Source of the DNA: Tomocerus qinae
Taxonomy: Eukaryota > Arthropoda > Collembola > Entomobryomorpha > Tomoceridae
DNA: 64,000 bases
NCBI GenBank assembly: GCA_020055645.1
Contig: CM034546.1
Location: 19,654,001 to 19,718,000, forward strand
Direction of reading: 5' to 3'
Part shown: in pieces, positions 47,518 through 59,700 of the stretch
Position numbering within the stretch: position 1 is the stretch's first letter
Layout: the number at the start of each line of letters is the position of its first letter
Made by a program: the position numbers and the translations under genes
The notes under the pieces: generated by a model
Told to the model about the DNA's origin: nothing
Databases searched by the model: none
Seen by the model: only the letters and a program-made list of their open reading frames with translations

Positions 47518-47805
47518 AGAAAATACAATGCAACACAATACATTCGAACCTTAACACTATCAATACATACACAGATATACAATACAATACTAACGTTATT
47601 TTGTGTGATATCCTTGGCACAATATACTAATATAATTCATTTATGTATTTTGAGTCATCATAAAAGTGATAATAACAGTACAATTGAAATTAATAAACTA
47701 AAATAATCATTGCTATTCCAATTTCCAATTACCAATCATGAAGACTTCACTAATACTTTTTTTGTAATTTAATTGTATTGATTATCATAATTTAATAATG
47801 TGGAT

Positions 47806-48117
47806 ATGAATTCAGGGGAGCTGTTGGTGGGGTATTCGGTGAATTCGTCTGAAACGTTTTCGACAATTGACAAAGGTGAACTCGATAATTACAAAGGTGA
47901 TCTCGATAATTACAATGTCAATCTCGATAATTACAATGTCAATCTCGATAATTACAATGTCAATCTCGATAATTACAATGGTGAACTCGATAATTACAAT
48001 GGTGATTCCTACAATGGAAAAGTAGAATTCGACAATGCTATGAGATATTTGTTAAAGAATGGTCTGCCACGTAGTCACTTCATTCCTTGGATTGCATTGA
48101 AGACATATTATTCATAA
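47806..48117 (+). CDS. Hypothetical seven-residue-repeat protein, short copy
   Basis: Unrecognised. From ATG 47806 the frame gives 103 aa: a short leader, SSETFSTIDKGE, six units of LDNYNVN/LDNYNGE type (21 bp each) and a non-repetitive C-terminus (DSYNGKVEFDNAMRYLLKNG, then LPRSHFIPWIALKTYYS). The 21-bp unit keeps the frame whatever the copy number. The C-terminus is shared almost unchanged with the inverted copy at 48542-49093. A GAATTCAG just after the ATG could instead be a splice acceptor. Whether it is expressed is unknown. Confidence 0.35.
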   Translation: MNSGELLVGYSVNSSETFSTIDKGELDNYKGDLDNYNVNLDNYNVNLDNYNVNLDNYNGELDNYNGDSYNGKVEFDNAMRYLLKNGLPRSHFIPWIALKTYYS

Positions 48118-48541
48118 TATGCAGTAAAATTGAACTCCTCATTTGTTTATTAGCTCGTAAGATTTAAGATAACCAAATTTAGGTTGAAACATAACTTTAA
48201 ATATAGCAGTCAACTATTCATAGACCTCACATGCAAGTTAATACCTGAGCTTAGATCAATGTATTGTTTCTGTAATCCTAATTCCTGTATCTTACGGTAA
48301 AAACACTGTTCTAAGTGAAATAGGCAACCGTATACCTGAGTACTTGGCAAAACAGATTGTGATTCGACAAAGGTAACACCACTCATTTTGATGATTCCAG
48401 TTCAGCTTTCAGAGTGCAACTGGCGTAAAGAACGTCTACGAATAGTTGACTGCTATATTTAAAGTTATGTTTCAACCTAAATTTGGTTATCTTAAATCTT
48501 ACGAGCTAATAAACAAATGAGGAGTTCAATTTTGCTGCATA
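48118..48541. repeat. Centre of the inverted repeat pair
   Basis: 48118-48228 and 48436-48541 are near-identical inverse copies around a spacer of about 207 bp. The full arms run from about 47845 and to about 49093. Confidence 0.75.
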
Positions 48542-49093
48542 TTATGAATAATATGTCTTCAATGCAATCCAAGGGATGAAGTGACTACGTGGCAGACCAT
48601 TCCTTAACAAATATCTCATAGCATTGTCGAATTCTACTTTTCCATTGTAGGAATCACTATTGTAATTATCGAGTTCACCATTGCAATTATCGAGATCTAC
48701 ATTGTAATTATCGAGATCTACATTGTAATTATCGAGTTCACCTTTGTAATTATCGAGATCTACATTGTAATTATCGAGATCTACATTGTAATTATCGAGA
48801 TCTACATTGTAATTATCGAGATCTACATTGTAATTATCGAGATCTACATTGTAATTATCGAGATCTACATTGTAATTATCGAGATCTACATTGTAATTAT
48901 CGAGATCTACATTGTAATTATCGAGATCTACATTGTAATTATCGAGATCTACATTGTAATTATCGAGATCTACATTGTAATTATCGAGATCTACATTGTA
49001 ATTATCGAGTTCACCTTTGTAATTATCGAGATCTACATTGTAATTATCGAGTTCACCATTGCCAATTGTCGAAAATGTTTCAGACGATTTCAC
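48542..49093 (-). CDS. Hypothetical seven-residue-repeat protein, long copy
   Basis: Inverted partner of the ORF at 47806-48117. The open frame has no ATG before the repeats; a TTGTAG just ahead of 49093 could be a splice acceptor, in which case a 5' exon is missing from view. About 19 units of LDNYNVD with variants LDNYKGE and LDNCNGE are followed by the same C-terminus with one change (K to R in RYLLRNG). About 110 bp of 3' flank is also nearly identical in both arms. Function unknown; acidic, Asn/Tyr/Asp-rich repeats suggest a disordered or structural protein if made. Confidence 0.35.
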   Translation of the reverse strand: MKSSETFSTIGNGELDNYNVDLDNYKGELDNYNVDLDNYNVDLDNYNVDLDNYNVDLDNYNVDLDNYNVDLDNYNVDLDNYNVDLDNYNVDLDNYNVDLDNYNVDLDNYNVDLDNYKGELDNYNVDLDNYNVDLDNCNGELDNYNSDSYNGKVEFDNAMRYLLRNGLPRSHFIPWIALKTYYS

Positions 49094-49121
49094 CTACAAC
49101 CGCTGGTGGTGAACACCTACT

Positions 49122-49304
49122 CTCTGGCTAAATACAAATAGGTTGGGGAATTGATTTCATATTCCCCCAAAATTTGCAGTGTATCTTTTCAGTACTGTAC
49201 TTTATTCAGGATAAATCGGCTTTTAGTAACTATAATAAGTTACACGGAAAAGTAAACACATATCGCAAAAATCATATCGTTTCCCCAACCTATTTAGCCA
49301 GAGA
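49122..49304. repeat. Short foldback element
   Basis: TCTCTGGCTAAAT ... AGGTTGGGGAA (49122-49150) is inverted at 49281-49304; the left arm has about five extra bases. 49305-49807 shows nothing. Confidence 0.6.
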
Positions 49305-49807
49305 ATACGTACCCTCTACTGATGAAAATGGCGTGATCCCATTCCAGCCCTACATCTCTTATCTCTTACTAAGAGTACGACGGTTTAGCCCATGCATGCT
49401 CCGAATACCGGATACGGCACGCCAAGTTAAAATGCATCAGCGTTTAGTTTGACTTAATATTTTTTGCCTTAAGTATTAAAATTAAAACGAACTCAACGTC
49501 AACATTAATTGCATTGAATATTGGTATTATAAGATAATTTGGCTTTTACAATTATACAATAGCAACGAATTGTGAGTGAGAAAGGTTTTAGAAATCGAAC
49601 AAGAACGAATGGTGAATATTTGTCTTTATTGTATCCATGTATATTTTCTCAGGCTGAGGACTGACATAATTCTATGAATACAAATTGAGTTTAAACAGCA
49701 TAGCTGAGCGTACGTGTATGTATGCGAATTCGCAGAAAGAATGACTCACTTATAACATTATGTGTATATCATACCTAAACAGCCTTATATAAGTTATTGA
49801 TGTTTAA

Positions 49808-50531
49808 TTAGGATATTTCTCTTTGGCCGTCCCCATAAATGTAGTAGTCAATATGGCGATTACAACCTTTAGATACAGACTGCACATTTGAAAGAGTAGA
49901 ATTCAAAACTTTAATCCAATCGCACCAATATTCGTCCGTTGGGGTATAACATGTTGCTGTTCCATTGTATTCGCTTCCGCTATAAAGCGTCCAACTTGTG
50001 TGTCCAGAAGTGTAAAGAGATTGTGGTGTGAAAGGAATGTAAGTAGATGCAGGACGCGTAATTGTCACTTCCATCCCTCGAAATTTTTGACTTTCATAGA
50101 ATGAGATGGAATCTTGTGTCGTATCAGCATGGCCAAAATATCGAACAGATTTTGCATGCTGTGGGTCTGGTCTTTTATAACAAAGTCTGTAGTTTGTACA
50201 GCCAAAAAACCCAATCCCGGTATCGACATAGTTGGTATTGTTATAAAATCCCCAACTGCAAGTCATAAATGCAATAATAACAAGTATTAATGTTATACTA
50301 TACTATATCGATAATAAAATCAGAAAATGTATTAGATATTTACCACCCAATGATTGAGTACGATTGTGATTCAGAAAGAATTGGTGCATAAAAAGTCACA
50401 TCTGCCTCTTTACTTTCGAAAATTAATCCTTTCCCCATACAATCCTGTTCTGGGTAGACTACAACTTGTTTTTGAATTGCACAACACAAGGAAATGTACA
50501 AAATCAGAGTGACAAGTTTTAATTTCAGCAT
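49808..50531 (-). CDS. Secreted beta/gamma-crystallin-like protein
   Basis: Exons on the minus strand: 50531..50344 and 50255..49808 (636 nt, 211 aa), intron phase 2. Signal peptide MLKLKLVTLILYISLCCAIQ. The remaining sequence has two beta-strand-rich segments with the pattern of crystallin Greek-key motifs: VVVYPEQDCMGKGLIF, then SISFYESQKFRGMEVTI followed by SWTLYSGSEYNGTATCYTP. Cysteines are numerous (FFGCTNYRLCY, YWCDWI, KGCNRH), as expected for an extracellular protein. Secreted crystallin-fold proteins are common in arthropods and often bind calcium or act in defence, but no function is proven here. The family call is from motif pattern only. Confidence 0.6.
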
Positions 50532-51929
50532 GATTTGGAATTATAGAACGTCAATTATTTTGTTTTTGCAGCTCGTATTCCAAGGTAGACAAGAGAAGGA
50601 CGAAATGCATAAAACGAACGAATAGTGTCGTATTTTTTATGTTAAGTTTGTCAGTTATAAATATGCCGTTATATGATTATACTTAGTATACTGTACGTAC
50701 AAACAGAATACTTCCAGTAAAGTTATGATTGCTATTTTCAATGGTGTTGCTCTATGGTGTATAATTAGAACAGGGTATATAACATGGAATGTATCATAGT
50801 CATAGATTGATTAATACAAGGAGATAAAATTGCTGAATTAATTATATACAATATATATATAAAGATTTATCAATGAATGTATCGAGCATTTCATTTGAGA
50901 TGATTATGAAAGTAAAATTTATTTTTTTGACACTTGAATATATCAACACGAAATGGAACAATGATTGATGAGTACAAATAAAATTGTTGAAATAACAATG
51001 TTAAATGAACCACTAATGATAAGCTAAGTACAATAAGGTATGTTAAATATGATGGGACATTTCAATATTGATAAAACTATATCGGAAAAATTATTCATGC
51101 ATCTCCATGATTGAAATTATATAACAACAGTTTTCCACTATTCTCTTTCTGACTCATGTACCAACTTTTGGCGATGAACAACAATAAATCCGATTTCCAA
51201 TAACTTTTCTATTCAAAAAATATTCATATTATAATAATCAGTGTCACCATACCAGTCTTATTATGAGGATACAAAGGAGAGCCGGAGGCGATATGCAAAT
51301 CAGCTGACAAAGCTACGGGCAAACTGTTAGCTTTTGAGGTTTATGAGTTATTCTGTAGCGGACCTTCGGACTTGGAACTTATCTCCTGTGGAACTAGCGC
51401 GAAAGACAATAGGGACAGACAATTAGATACAGCAAATAAGTTATAATAAATAATACAGAACTATTTCTCTCTCATAACAAACTGAATTACATAATATTAT
51501 TTCCTTACGCATAATATACGGCCAGAAAGAGTGATAGAATAGGAAGCAAAGAACCTGAGCATAAGTGAACGAGTAAAGCAAGGAACAGCTTCTTACATTA
51601 TCCTAGGCACAAGCAGTTAAGCCATACCTATATCTTCAAATGACTTTGCACTTTTTATATCGTGCGTTAGTTTTACGCAATAAATGAGAACGGTGGTGTC
51701 CAATGGAACAAACTATTAATGTGGTTTTCTGTCCCTTTGAAAGAATAGTTGGGCGAGGCTCCTACTTAATAGCTTAACATATCCGATCCGAGGTTCGAAT
51801 TTCGTCTTACACTTGAATTTTATTTGTAATTATCGTTTTGTTGTTTCATTTCATGGTAAACAAATGAAAATTTGTTAATCAATTCATGTGAAGACGCCAG
51901 CTAAAAAATAATACACGAAAAGAAAGACG
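50532..51929. other. Intergenic; one tRNA-like relic
   Basis: At about 51745-51812, AGTTGGGCGAGGC and CCGAGGTTCGAATTTCG resemble the A and B boxes of a tRNA, but no cloverleaf closes. Possibly a tRNA-derived SINE fragment. Nothing else seen. Confidence 0.3.
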
Positions 51930-52560
51930 ATTCAAAGCGGAGTGCATAGCATTCCTTCTATTGTGACCAATAAAATTGTTCACTGGTGGTCGAAATGAGA
52001 AAATGCTGTTGTAGTGACGCCAATGGATGAAAATTAAAGTTGGCAAATTACTTGTTAATTTACACATTTAAAGCGAATCTGCCAAATTTTAAAAACATTT
52101 AAAAAAAGTAAATCAACTATTCTAATAATTTAATCATGTGTGTGATTATGTTTGAAAATATCTACAGAGACAGAGGAGACGAAGGCTAAAAAGTGGTAAA
52201 TTTCGTACACTGTTTCTAACACTTGGAGAGGTTTATAAAAAGTCAATATGAGTTATCTAGATTCAAGCTAACATTTTTCTCACTTTTTATATTTTCAACT
52301 CCATGGAGAAGAAGAATCTTTACAGATTTTGGAATTCAAGCCAAATCTAATGTCACCGATTTTCTAGCGCTAAAGTACAGAATATGCAAGTTTGGAAATT
52401 TTACATTTTGTGAAAATCTTCTAATGCAGCTGCCACCAACGAATAAAAAAGCTTTGATATTATTTAGAACTGCAGGTTGCGTTGGCGGAACACAGCAGTA
52501 CGAATACAATGACTATCTACTCTCAGTTTTTAACTGATTGTAACAAAGAAAAATCAATAC
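51930..52560 (-). pseudogene. Relic of an NLR-type LRR 3' end
   Basis: 51940-52180 matches the 3' flank of the NLR gene (56100-56340), e.g. TTCACTGGTGGTCGAAATGA and AAATATCTACAGAGAC. Just upstream on the minus strand, 52550-52210 reads as LRR-like sequence (NVKFPNLHILYFSARKSVTL, then SVKILLLHGVENIKSEKNV) with an in-frame TGA. It appears to be a duplicated, broken C-terminus of a neighbouring LRR gene. Confidence 0.5.
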
Positions 52561-52709
52561 GAGATATTGAAATTCGAAGTTCCTGAATTTCCATAAACGT
52601 ACTCTCTGTAAATGGAAGGGATTGATTTGCCTATCTTGGTGACAATATGACTATTTATTCCTGTCTGCAGGAATGCGGGAGGTTGCGATGGCTGTCACAC
52701 AGAATGTGG

Positions 52710-54218
52710 TCAGCACATAACCTTGTCAGGGCACAAAGGTAGAGTGTACTGCAAGTAAGCCAACCCAGGCTTGAGCGTAGCTCTACTACTATAGAATATG
52801 CTGTGCTCTCCCCCTAACACACACTCTGTAATAAATGGTGTTTGGCGAAGCAAAAGCTTATTCACATGCCAACTACATGTTCTCCAGTTTCGGGGTATAA
52901 TATCAATTAACTCTAAAACATCAAGTTGTAGTTGATCAGGTTCATTTAAATCAAAAATGAGACGAGTGTTTTTTTCACTATTGCCAAACAAACTTATATC
53001 TTTAGCCTTAGAGAAATCAACTATATCGTTAATACAAATGTCATTCAACTGCTTTCCACCTTTAAAATATTTACAATTTGTCAAATAAAATGTCCCAGGA
53101 CTGATACGAAAGTTATCCTGAATAATAATAGTGCACCCACTCAAAGTCAACTTATTAATATTGGCAAGAACGTTTAAATTAATTAAACTATAGTTCTCAA
53201 GTCTATTTAAAATAGACAATTTTGACTCAGTTTTAGAATTTTCTTCAGTCATTAGTGAATTTTCAATCCACCGACTAATGTCTACATTATTTATTGTTAA
53301 CCCACATTTATTTACGAAAAATAAATTATATAACATAAGATATCGAATATACTTTTTTTGAATTTGGAAAAAGTTATCTAATTCTTCTATTTCCCAAGGA
53401 CAATCTTGGCTATTGCCAAATTTAAATGCAGAAAATGGGACAGTTTCTCCTTTTGCTTCATTAAATACATCCAAAAATTTATGCGGGCTTCTATTTGGTT
53501 GATTAGTAAAGTTTGAAAATACTACTTTAGTATGAGGTGTTAGCATATTAAACCCAGCACGGCTCCATTCTTTTGATATAAGGCGACACTTTTTGATTTC
53601 TTCAAAATCCAGATATTTGAGTACACATTTGATTACCTAAATTATAATAGAAATCACAATCTGTATTATACATATTCAAAATAAATCGAAAGGAAAAGCA
53701 TTAATATTTAGAAAAGTCATACCAGAAAAAGCTCAAACGGATTTTTACCAGGACGACTTTCGCCTTCGTTTTCTTGACCTTGATATTCCTCAGTTGCTGG
53801 TTCTTTGATAGTGTTGGTGGCTTCAACTTCAGTTTGTAGTTGCCTTTCCTAAATGTTTTATGAGTTTCAAATATATATTACTGACACTTCTATTTTTCAT
53901 ATAAATGCCGACATTATATAATTCTCAAGTCATTCTAATCTACATTGAGTGGCTATCTGTACGTTGAAAAATTAAGTTTGTACTTCTTGGCCATATACCA
54001 TCAAAAATAAATTGAATGACTGGCTCAGGATACCAACAATGAACAATAAAATCAATATCGTAACTTCATTTTACAATTTATTTCTAAAACTTACAAATTC
54101 CAGTACTTCGTCTTGAGTAACGATGCCCTTTTCAAAAAGCTTGGACATTATTGTTGACAACAAGCGACCATCATCCTCATCACCAAGATCTTCTGAAGAA
54201 AATTCTTCTATGATGCAT
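52710..54218 (-). CDS. F-box protein with LRR-like C-terminus
   Basis: Exons on the minus strand: about 54218..54095 (5' boundary uncertain), 53848..53723, 53636..52710; the last two introns are phase 0. The F-box spans the last splice: NPFELFL then VIKCVLKYLDFEEIKKCRLI and SKEWSRAGF. Upstream is an acidic, probably disordered segment (SSEDLGDEDDGRLLSTIMSK). The C-terminal 250 residues have loose leucine-rich character (LENYSLINLNVLANINKLTL; VLELIDIIPRNW). Likely a substrate adaptor of an SCF ubiquitin ligase; substrate unknown. The true first exon was not found, and an upstream in-frame stop near 54255 limits the visible exon. Confidence 0.6.
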
Positions 54219-54240
54219 CTGGTTGGAATGCAGTAAACGG

Positions 54241-55416
54241 TGCTTGAAAGTTAGAGTCCCAAGCCACCTCTATATCTCGGAATATTTAGACATGACCCCC
54301 CAATGTTTAATCGGATCTTTACCGGACATGACCTGAAGGTTTCCAATAATCCAGCCGATTTTCGCGCTAAGTTTGACAACAGCTGTAAGTAAAAGAAGCT
54401 CTTTTACATTTCTATTTCTCAAATACTCGTCCATATTAAATGAGTACTAAACACTAGACAGTCAACAGTGAATGAAAAAAGTTAAGAAGTAGTTTCTTGT
54501 CACTAGTTTTCCCTTCCCTTGCAGAATGGCTTACATTTAATGTTTAAGGTTGAAGGTGTATGGCTAATGGCAACTTATTTTCAGAAAATTATTTACATAC
54601 TAGTTGAGTAACACAAACAAGTTGTCATTTGGAATTAATCGTCAAATTTTGATAAAATAAATATTACTATCGTTGGTGGTTGGTAAACAAATGGGCAAAA
54701 TTGGAGATATTTAGCGAGAACTTCCAATCAATACTTAGCTGATTTCCTTTTCTTTTGACTTTTCGCGCCGGATAAAATTGCACGATCTTTGTATGTTTTT
54801 AGAGTATAAACTATAGACTCGTTATAGTGTATCGATTTGCCCTCCACGCACGCAGTAAAAAACTGCATGAAACGCAACATCGAAAAGCGTGTCGGTGTCC
54901 CAGACAGAGTCCCAGCAAGTTAGAGGTCACAGTCAACTGGGACTGTATGATAACGATGATCGGATGAGATGGTTAGGGTTCTTTATTTATGAATCGTAAC
55001 TGGTTGAATCTACAGCCAAATCTACGCTGCGCTGCACTCAAAAATATCAATGACCTGGAATAGTTGCTATTGAATTCTTGGACATTTTCTGAATCTAGAT
55101 AAAATTGCTTATAGTAGTTCATAGTATTCTATTCTATCGTCATTATTTAGGCGTGAAACACAATCCAATTTAGTATGCAATTATTGAATTTCTTAGTAAT
55201 GAATTCAAAATATTTGGTGAAAACTACTCCGCAGATATAATAGGGTTAAAATTATATGCTTTATTGCTTCATGTCATTTGTAATTTTTAATAGTAACATA
55301 AAATAGAAGTGAAACACAATAATAGTGTAATAAGAAGGGCATTCTCCTACCTCAATTTTCGATAAATTCCAGGCCACTGTTTACTCTTCTTTCGAAGATT
55401 GGAATTACCTGTGAGC
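54241..55416. other. Intergenic, nothing recognised
   Basis: No gene or clear repeat supported between the F-box gene and the MITE at 55417. Confidence 0.4.
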
Positions 55417-55589
55417 AAGCACGTATCCAGGAATTTGACGTAGGAGGGCACACTAAAATAAATAAGTAAATATATGGCATATTCGCGTGAAGCGCGAAAA
55501 TTTTTTGGATTTTTTACCTTATTTTACAAAAAAATCGTCTTTTTTTGGGACCTAAGGGGGGGCCCGTGCCCCCCCTGGATACGTGCTTG
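55417..55589. mobile_element. MITE, 173 bp, with 8-bp target duplication
   Basis: Begins CAAGCACGTATCCAGG, ends CCTGGATACGTGCTTG (perfect inverted repeats); flanked by CCTGTGAG at 55409-55416 and 55590-55597. Contains the TTCGCGTGAAGCGCGAA palindrome also seen in the element at 9555. Nothing is recognised in 55598-56289 except the NLR 3' flank. Confidence 0.88.
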
Positions 55590-56289
55590 CCTGTGAGTGA
55601 CAGTGTACATTTTGTAAAATTCTGAACGACGGATTGTTTTTCCAAACTGATTATCAAACTCATAATATGAAGACTCCTTGTCAACATGATCAAACATATC
55701 ACTTTCTTCAAACGATCGAATCGAAGGATGCCAGCCAGAAGCGACCAAAAAAAATTTGTTGATCCCCGTTATTTTGACCATTAAAAAATTCAATAAATTC
55801 TTTTTCCTCTCCTGCCTTTTCTTATATTATATTATAAAAAATACATTATAATGTTTATTTTTATTTTATGTTTTATTATATTGTTGCCGTTTCCATCAAT
55901 ACTTTATATTATAGGAAGCAAACTGTAATACCAATACCCTGAGATTATTAAGAATAATAGGTTTACTGAACACGCAAGTTTCGCGCTCAGTGCCATTTAT
56001 TTCCAGTTTTTCTAACAACTGCGGCGAAATAGAATTGATATTTCATGACAACGTATGAAACCTTTTAGGTCGTCGGCAGGTTTTTACAATAAAGTGTATG
56101 GCAGTCCTTCTATTGTGACCATAGTGACCAATATAATGGTTCACTGGTGGTCGAAATGAGAAAATGCTGTATATTGACGCCAATGGATGAAAATTAGAGT
56201 TGGCAAATTTCTGGTTAATTTACACATTTAAAGTGAATCTGCCAAATTTTAAAAGCATTTAAAAAAAGTAAAACAACTATTCTAATATT

Positions 56290-56735
56290 TTAATCATGTA
56301 TGTGATTATTATGTTTGAAAATATCTACAGAGACGGGGGAGTTGAAAAACTCCTCAAACTCTTTTGCTTCCATTCCCCTTCCCCTTCCTCCCTCCAACAA
56401 ATAAAAAATTGCTTTTCTGTCGACGTGACTGGAGAGAACCGAGAAATCTTCTTTCATCCAATTTATTCCTCCGACTGCAATTCTCTTGATTTCTTTCTTC
56501 ATCAACTCAATCAACTCTTTCGGTGTAAATTCACAGTAAAATACGAGTTCGTCAGGCTGAAAATGACCTAACAATTCCTCCATATCTTTAAAAGAAAGCC
56601 ATTCTAGAATGAGTTTGTGTAATCTCTTCACTCCACCAACAACAATGCCCTTAGAAGCAATTTTGATGTGGGTAGCACTTTTAGGCAGTTCATCTACATT
56701 AATAATTTTTATCCTACAGAAGTTGATGTGTGTCA
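56290..56735 (-). pseudogene. Out-of-frame LRR continuation of the NLR gene
   Basis: Past the stop at 56733, homology continues one frame over: PDSLTHINFC, INVDELPKSATHIKIASKG, LHKLILEWLSFKDMEELLGH, then a stop at 56290. The join is at CCTGACAGCCTGACACAC. About 150 residues of LRR would be restored by a single-base change, so the main frame may be truncated by a mutation or an assembly error. Confidence 0.6.
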
Positions 56736-59700
56736 GGCTGTCAGGTTGGGAGATCGGAAAGAAGATAAGAAGGAAAAATCGGACATCGATTTAAGTGTCA
56801 AATATTTCAGGTTTGGAAAGTCAATTAGTTCATTACAAAAAACACTTGTCCTCTCTAAATACAGTTTTTCAATTGTTGGAGGTAAACAAGAGATAGCCAA
56901 GGTAGATTTGCTAAATTTTATTTCTTTGATGTTCATTTTTTTCTTTTCTTCTAAAGGAATACCATTTAATTCCAATTTTTGAATATTCCAATTGGTGTCC
57001 TCCAAAATCAACATTTTTAAATCACACAAGTGAAGATATTCCAGTGAGATTTTGCCACTCAACTGGATTGACATTTCATCACCCGAGAGGGATAATTTAT
57101 TGATTTTGTCAAAGTCACAGAACTTGTTAAAATTCGCCTCCTCCAATTTCCGTCCATTTCTATTGAATGAGACATACTTTAACTTCAATTCTTCTGGAGA
57201 CAGTTGATCGAAATATGAGAGATCCAATAAACATTCACCCAATTCAATTTTACTTGATTCTCCTCCTAATTCCAATTTGATTGTAGGACAATAACTAAAC
57301 ACAGAATCCTTTACTAAAGAATAATTGGACTTTATCAGATCCGAATGAACTAATCGAATCAAAGTGCCAAGTGAATCTGGGGAATAAATGAACTGAAATC
57401 TTTTCCTTCTTTCCAGAAGTTCTTTTATGTTTTTTCTGTTGTCCATTTTCGAATAAATAATCAGCAGGTGACCCCAAATCAGATCTTGGGACAATTCTTC
57501 TCTCAATTCTAAGATCTCCGTCTCTACAGAAGCGACATAAGAATAGTCTTTCGTTTCACACATTTCTTGCTTCTCCAATTTTATCAGTATATTCAAACTG
57601 TCCTCCAACTGCTCATGTTTGGCCAGGCAAATTGCCAGATTAAACTTTGATGTTTGTGTTTTCAACTCTTCGGCAATTATCTTAGCTAATTGAACGGATT
57701 CTTTAAATCTGCTTTGTCTTAACATGCTGCGTAGGATTGTAATCACATGAGTTTCATCTGCTATTTTTAAGCCAATATTCAATGCTTCTTCCATGTTGCC
57801 CGAATCCAAATAAAAGTAAAATATTGGATCTCCAATTTCCTTTTCGGTGGGTAATGTTCTTAAATCCAACAACAGCCATAAGTCTATTTTGACATTTATT
57901 CGTATTTCGCCAATTGTTTTCAAATATTCTAACATCTTTGCTAACGTTTTTGCCATTTTTTCCGTTGTTGGTTCCATTCTTGTTTCAATACTCAATTCCT
58001 TGAGGACATTCATACATTTCTCATTCTGTCCATTCTTATGCAAACAAACTCCATAATTGAACTTTGTCGTTTTGGTCTTCAACTCTCCATAAATAAATCT
58101 GGACAATTCAACCGACTCTTCAAATCTCCCTTTTCTAAGCAATTTGCTTAATTGCTTTAGGCCGAGCAACTCTGCTCTGACTTTTGGAAATTCTTTTCGC
58201 ATTTCTTCATCTACGTATTTGGTAAAGGGAAGTATTTTATATTTGACGAATCCCACGCAGGCGAGAATCTTCTTCAGCGTCTCTTTCTCTATCTCTCGCC
58301 CATTGTAACGGATTACTTGCTGCAGAAATCGATGGACACTCAACGATAACTTGATTTCATTGCCAATCTGCATTTTGTTTTCGGAAACAAGAGAATATTT
58401 CTTTAATACTTTGATTGCTTCTTTTAACTGCTCCTCGTTCGCAAAATTTAATGCAGCCATGAAGAATTCGACGTCTATGTCATCTGGTCGAATATATCCA
58501 AAGATTAGCAAAATTTCCTGTGCTTTTATTCCACAATATTCTTTCGAGATTAATTCCAATGTAATCTTTACATTATTATTAATTGCCCGTTCGTAGTCAT
58601 CGTATTGGGTTTCAATGACTTTTCCATGCTTAATATTCTTAAGGTAGCTTTTCAAACTTATTTCCCCACCATTCAGAACAGCAAGAGTCAACTGAAGAGC
58701 TATAGGAAGATTCCCCATTAGTCGACATAATTCTTTGATTTCTAATTCGGTATATTCTATCGACGAATTCAAATTAAATTTAAAGAAGTCCAGAATTTCT
58801 TCTTCATTGAAAATTTCCAGTTCCAGGTCGGACATTTTCCCTAATCCCTTCTCCGTCCCCCATTCACGACTTCGTGAGGTTATGATACAATAAAAGTTTT
58901 CTTTATCTTTAGGAAGAACATTTAAAATTCCCTTCTCTTCTTTGCAATTCTCTGCATTGTCGTATATCCAAAGACATTTAAATCTACTCAGTACATCAAA
59001 AATATCTGTTGCATAATCTTGAACTTTGGCCAATGCATTTCTGCTTGGTATATTCAGATTCCTTGAAAGATTTTTAAAGGATGCAAGGAGATTGCCTTCG
59101 CCGCAGTCAATCCAGATGATGTGATCATATTCTTGTTCGTAAGTATTTGCATACCATTTGGCGGTGAGGGTTTTGCCTACTCCACCCGTCTCCGAATATT
59201 TGGACGCTGCAGGAGACTCACAGATGACCACCATTCGATTTTCATCCATCAAAATCCGGTCGTGTAACTCGTCAATTAATATCTTCTCCCCGAATTTTCT
59301 TTTCAGTAGGGAGTTTGTCGGTAACTTTTTCTCTGGCCACCATTTTTGATTGATTTTTGGGTGGAAGATGACATTTCTGGTTTTAAATTCTTGAGAAAGT
59401 AAATGGAGGTCGTTTCTTTCTTGAATTGCCTGCGCACATCGTTCATTGTTTGTCTTGTTTAGTAATTCTAGAAATACAGTTCTGATTTTTTGCAAATCCT
59501 TCGTTTGAAGGGTGCACAGCAGTTTATAATTTTTATCATTTGGAGTTTTTCCAGATTCCTGTAAAAAATATTTAATAAAATCATTTACTAACCTGGCCGG
59601 ATACAATGGCGGTCAAAAATAGCCCCTATGTTTTATGGGTTGTTGAGACAAAGTCGGTTTCCAGGTGTACATAAATCGAATCCGGTATGCAATGTTGCGA

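Noticed and set aside
47806..49093. CRISPR-like or bacterial repeat array
   Set aside because: The repeats are contiguous with no spacers and lie in eukaryotic sequence.
49174..49452. Plus-strand open frame of 92 codons
   Set aside because: Runs through one arm of a foldback element and shows no domain or splice support.
59559..59606. N-terminal MYPARLVND start for the NLR protein
   Set aside because: A strong acceptor (TTTTTTACAG) at 59559 and an upstream exon in phase give a better, domain-like N-terminus.
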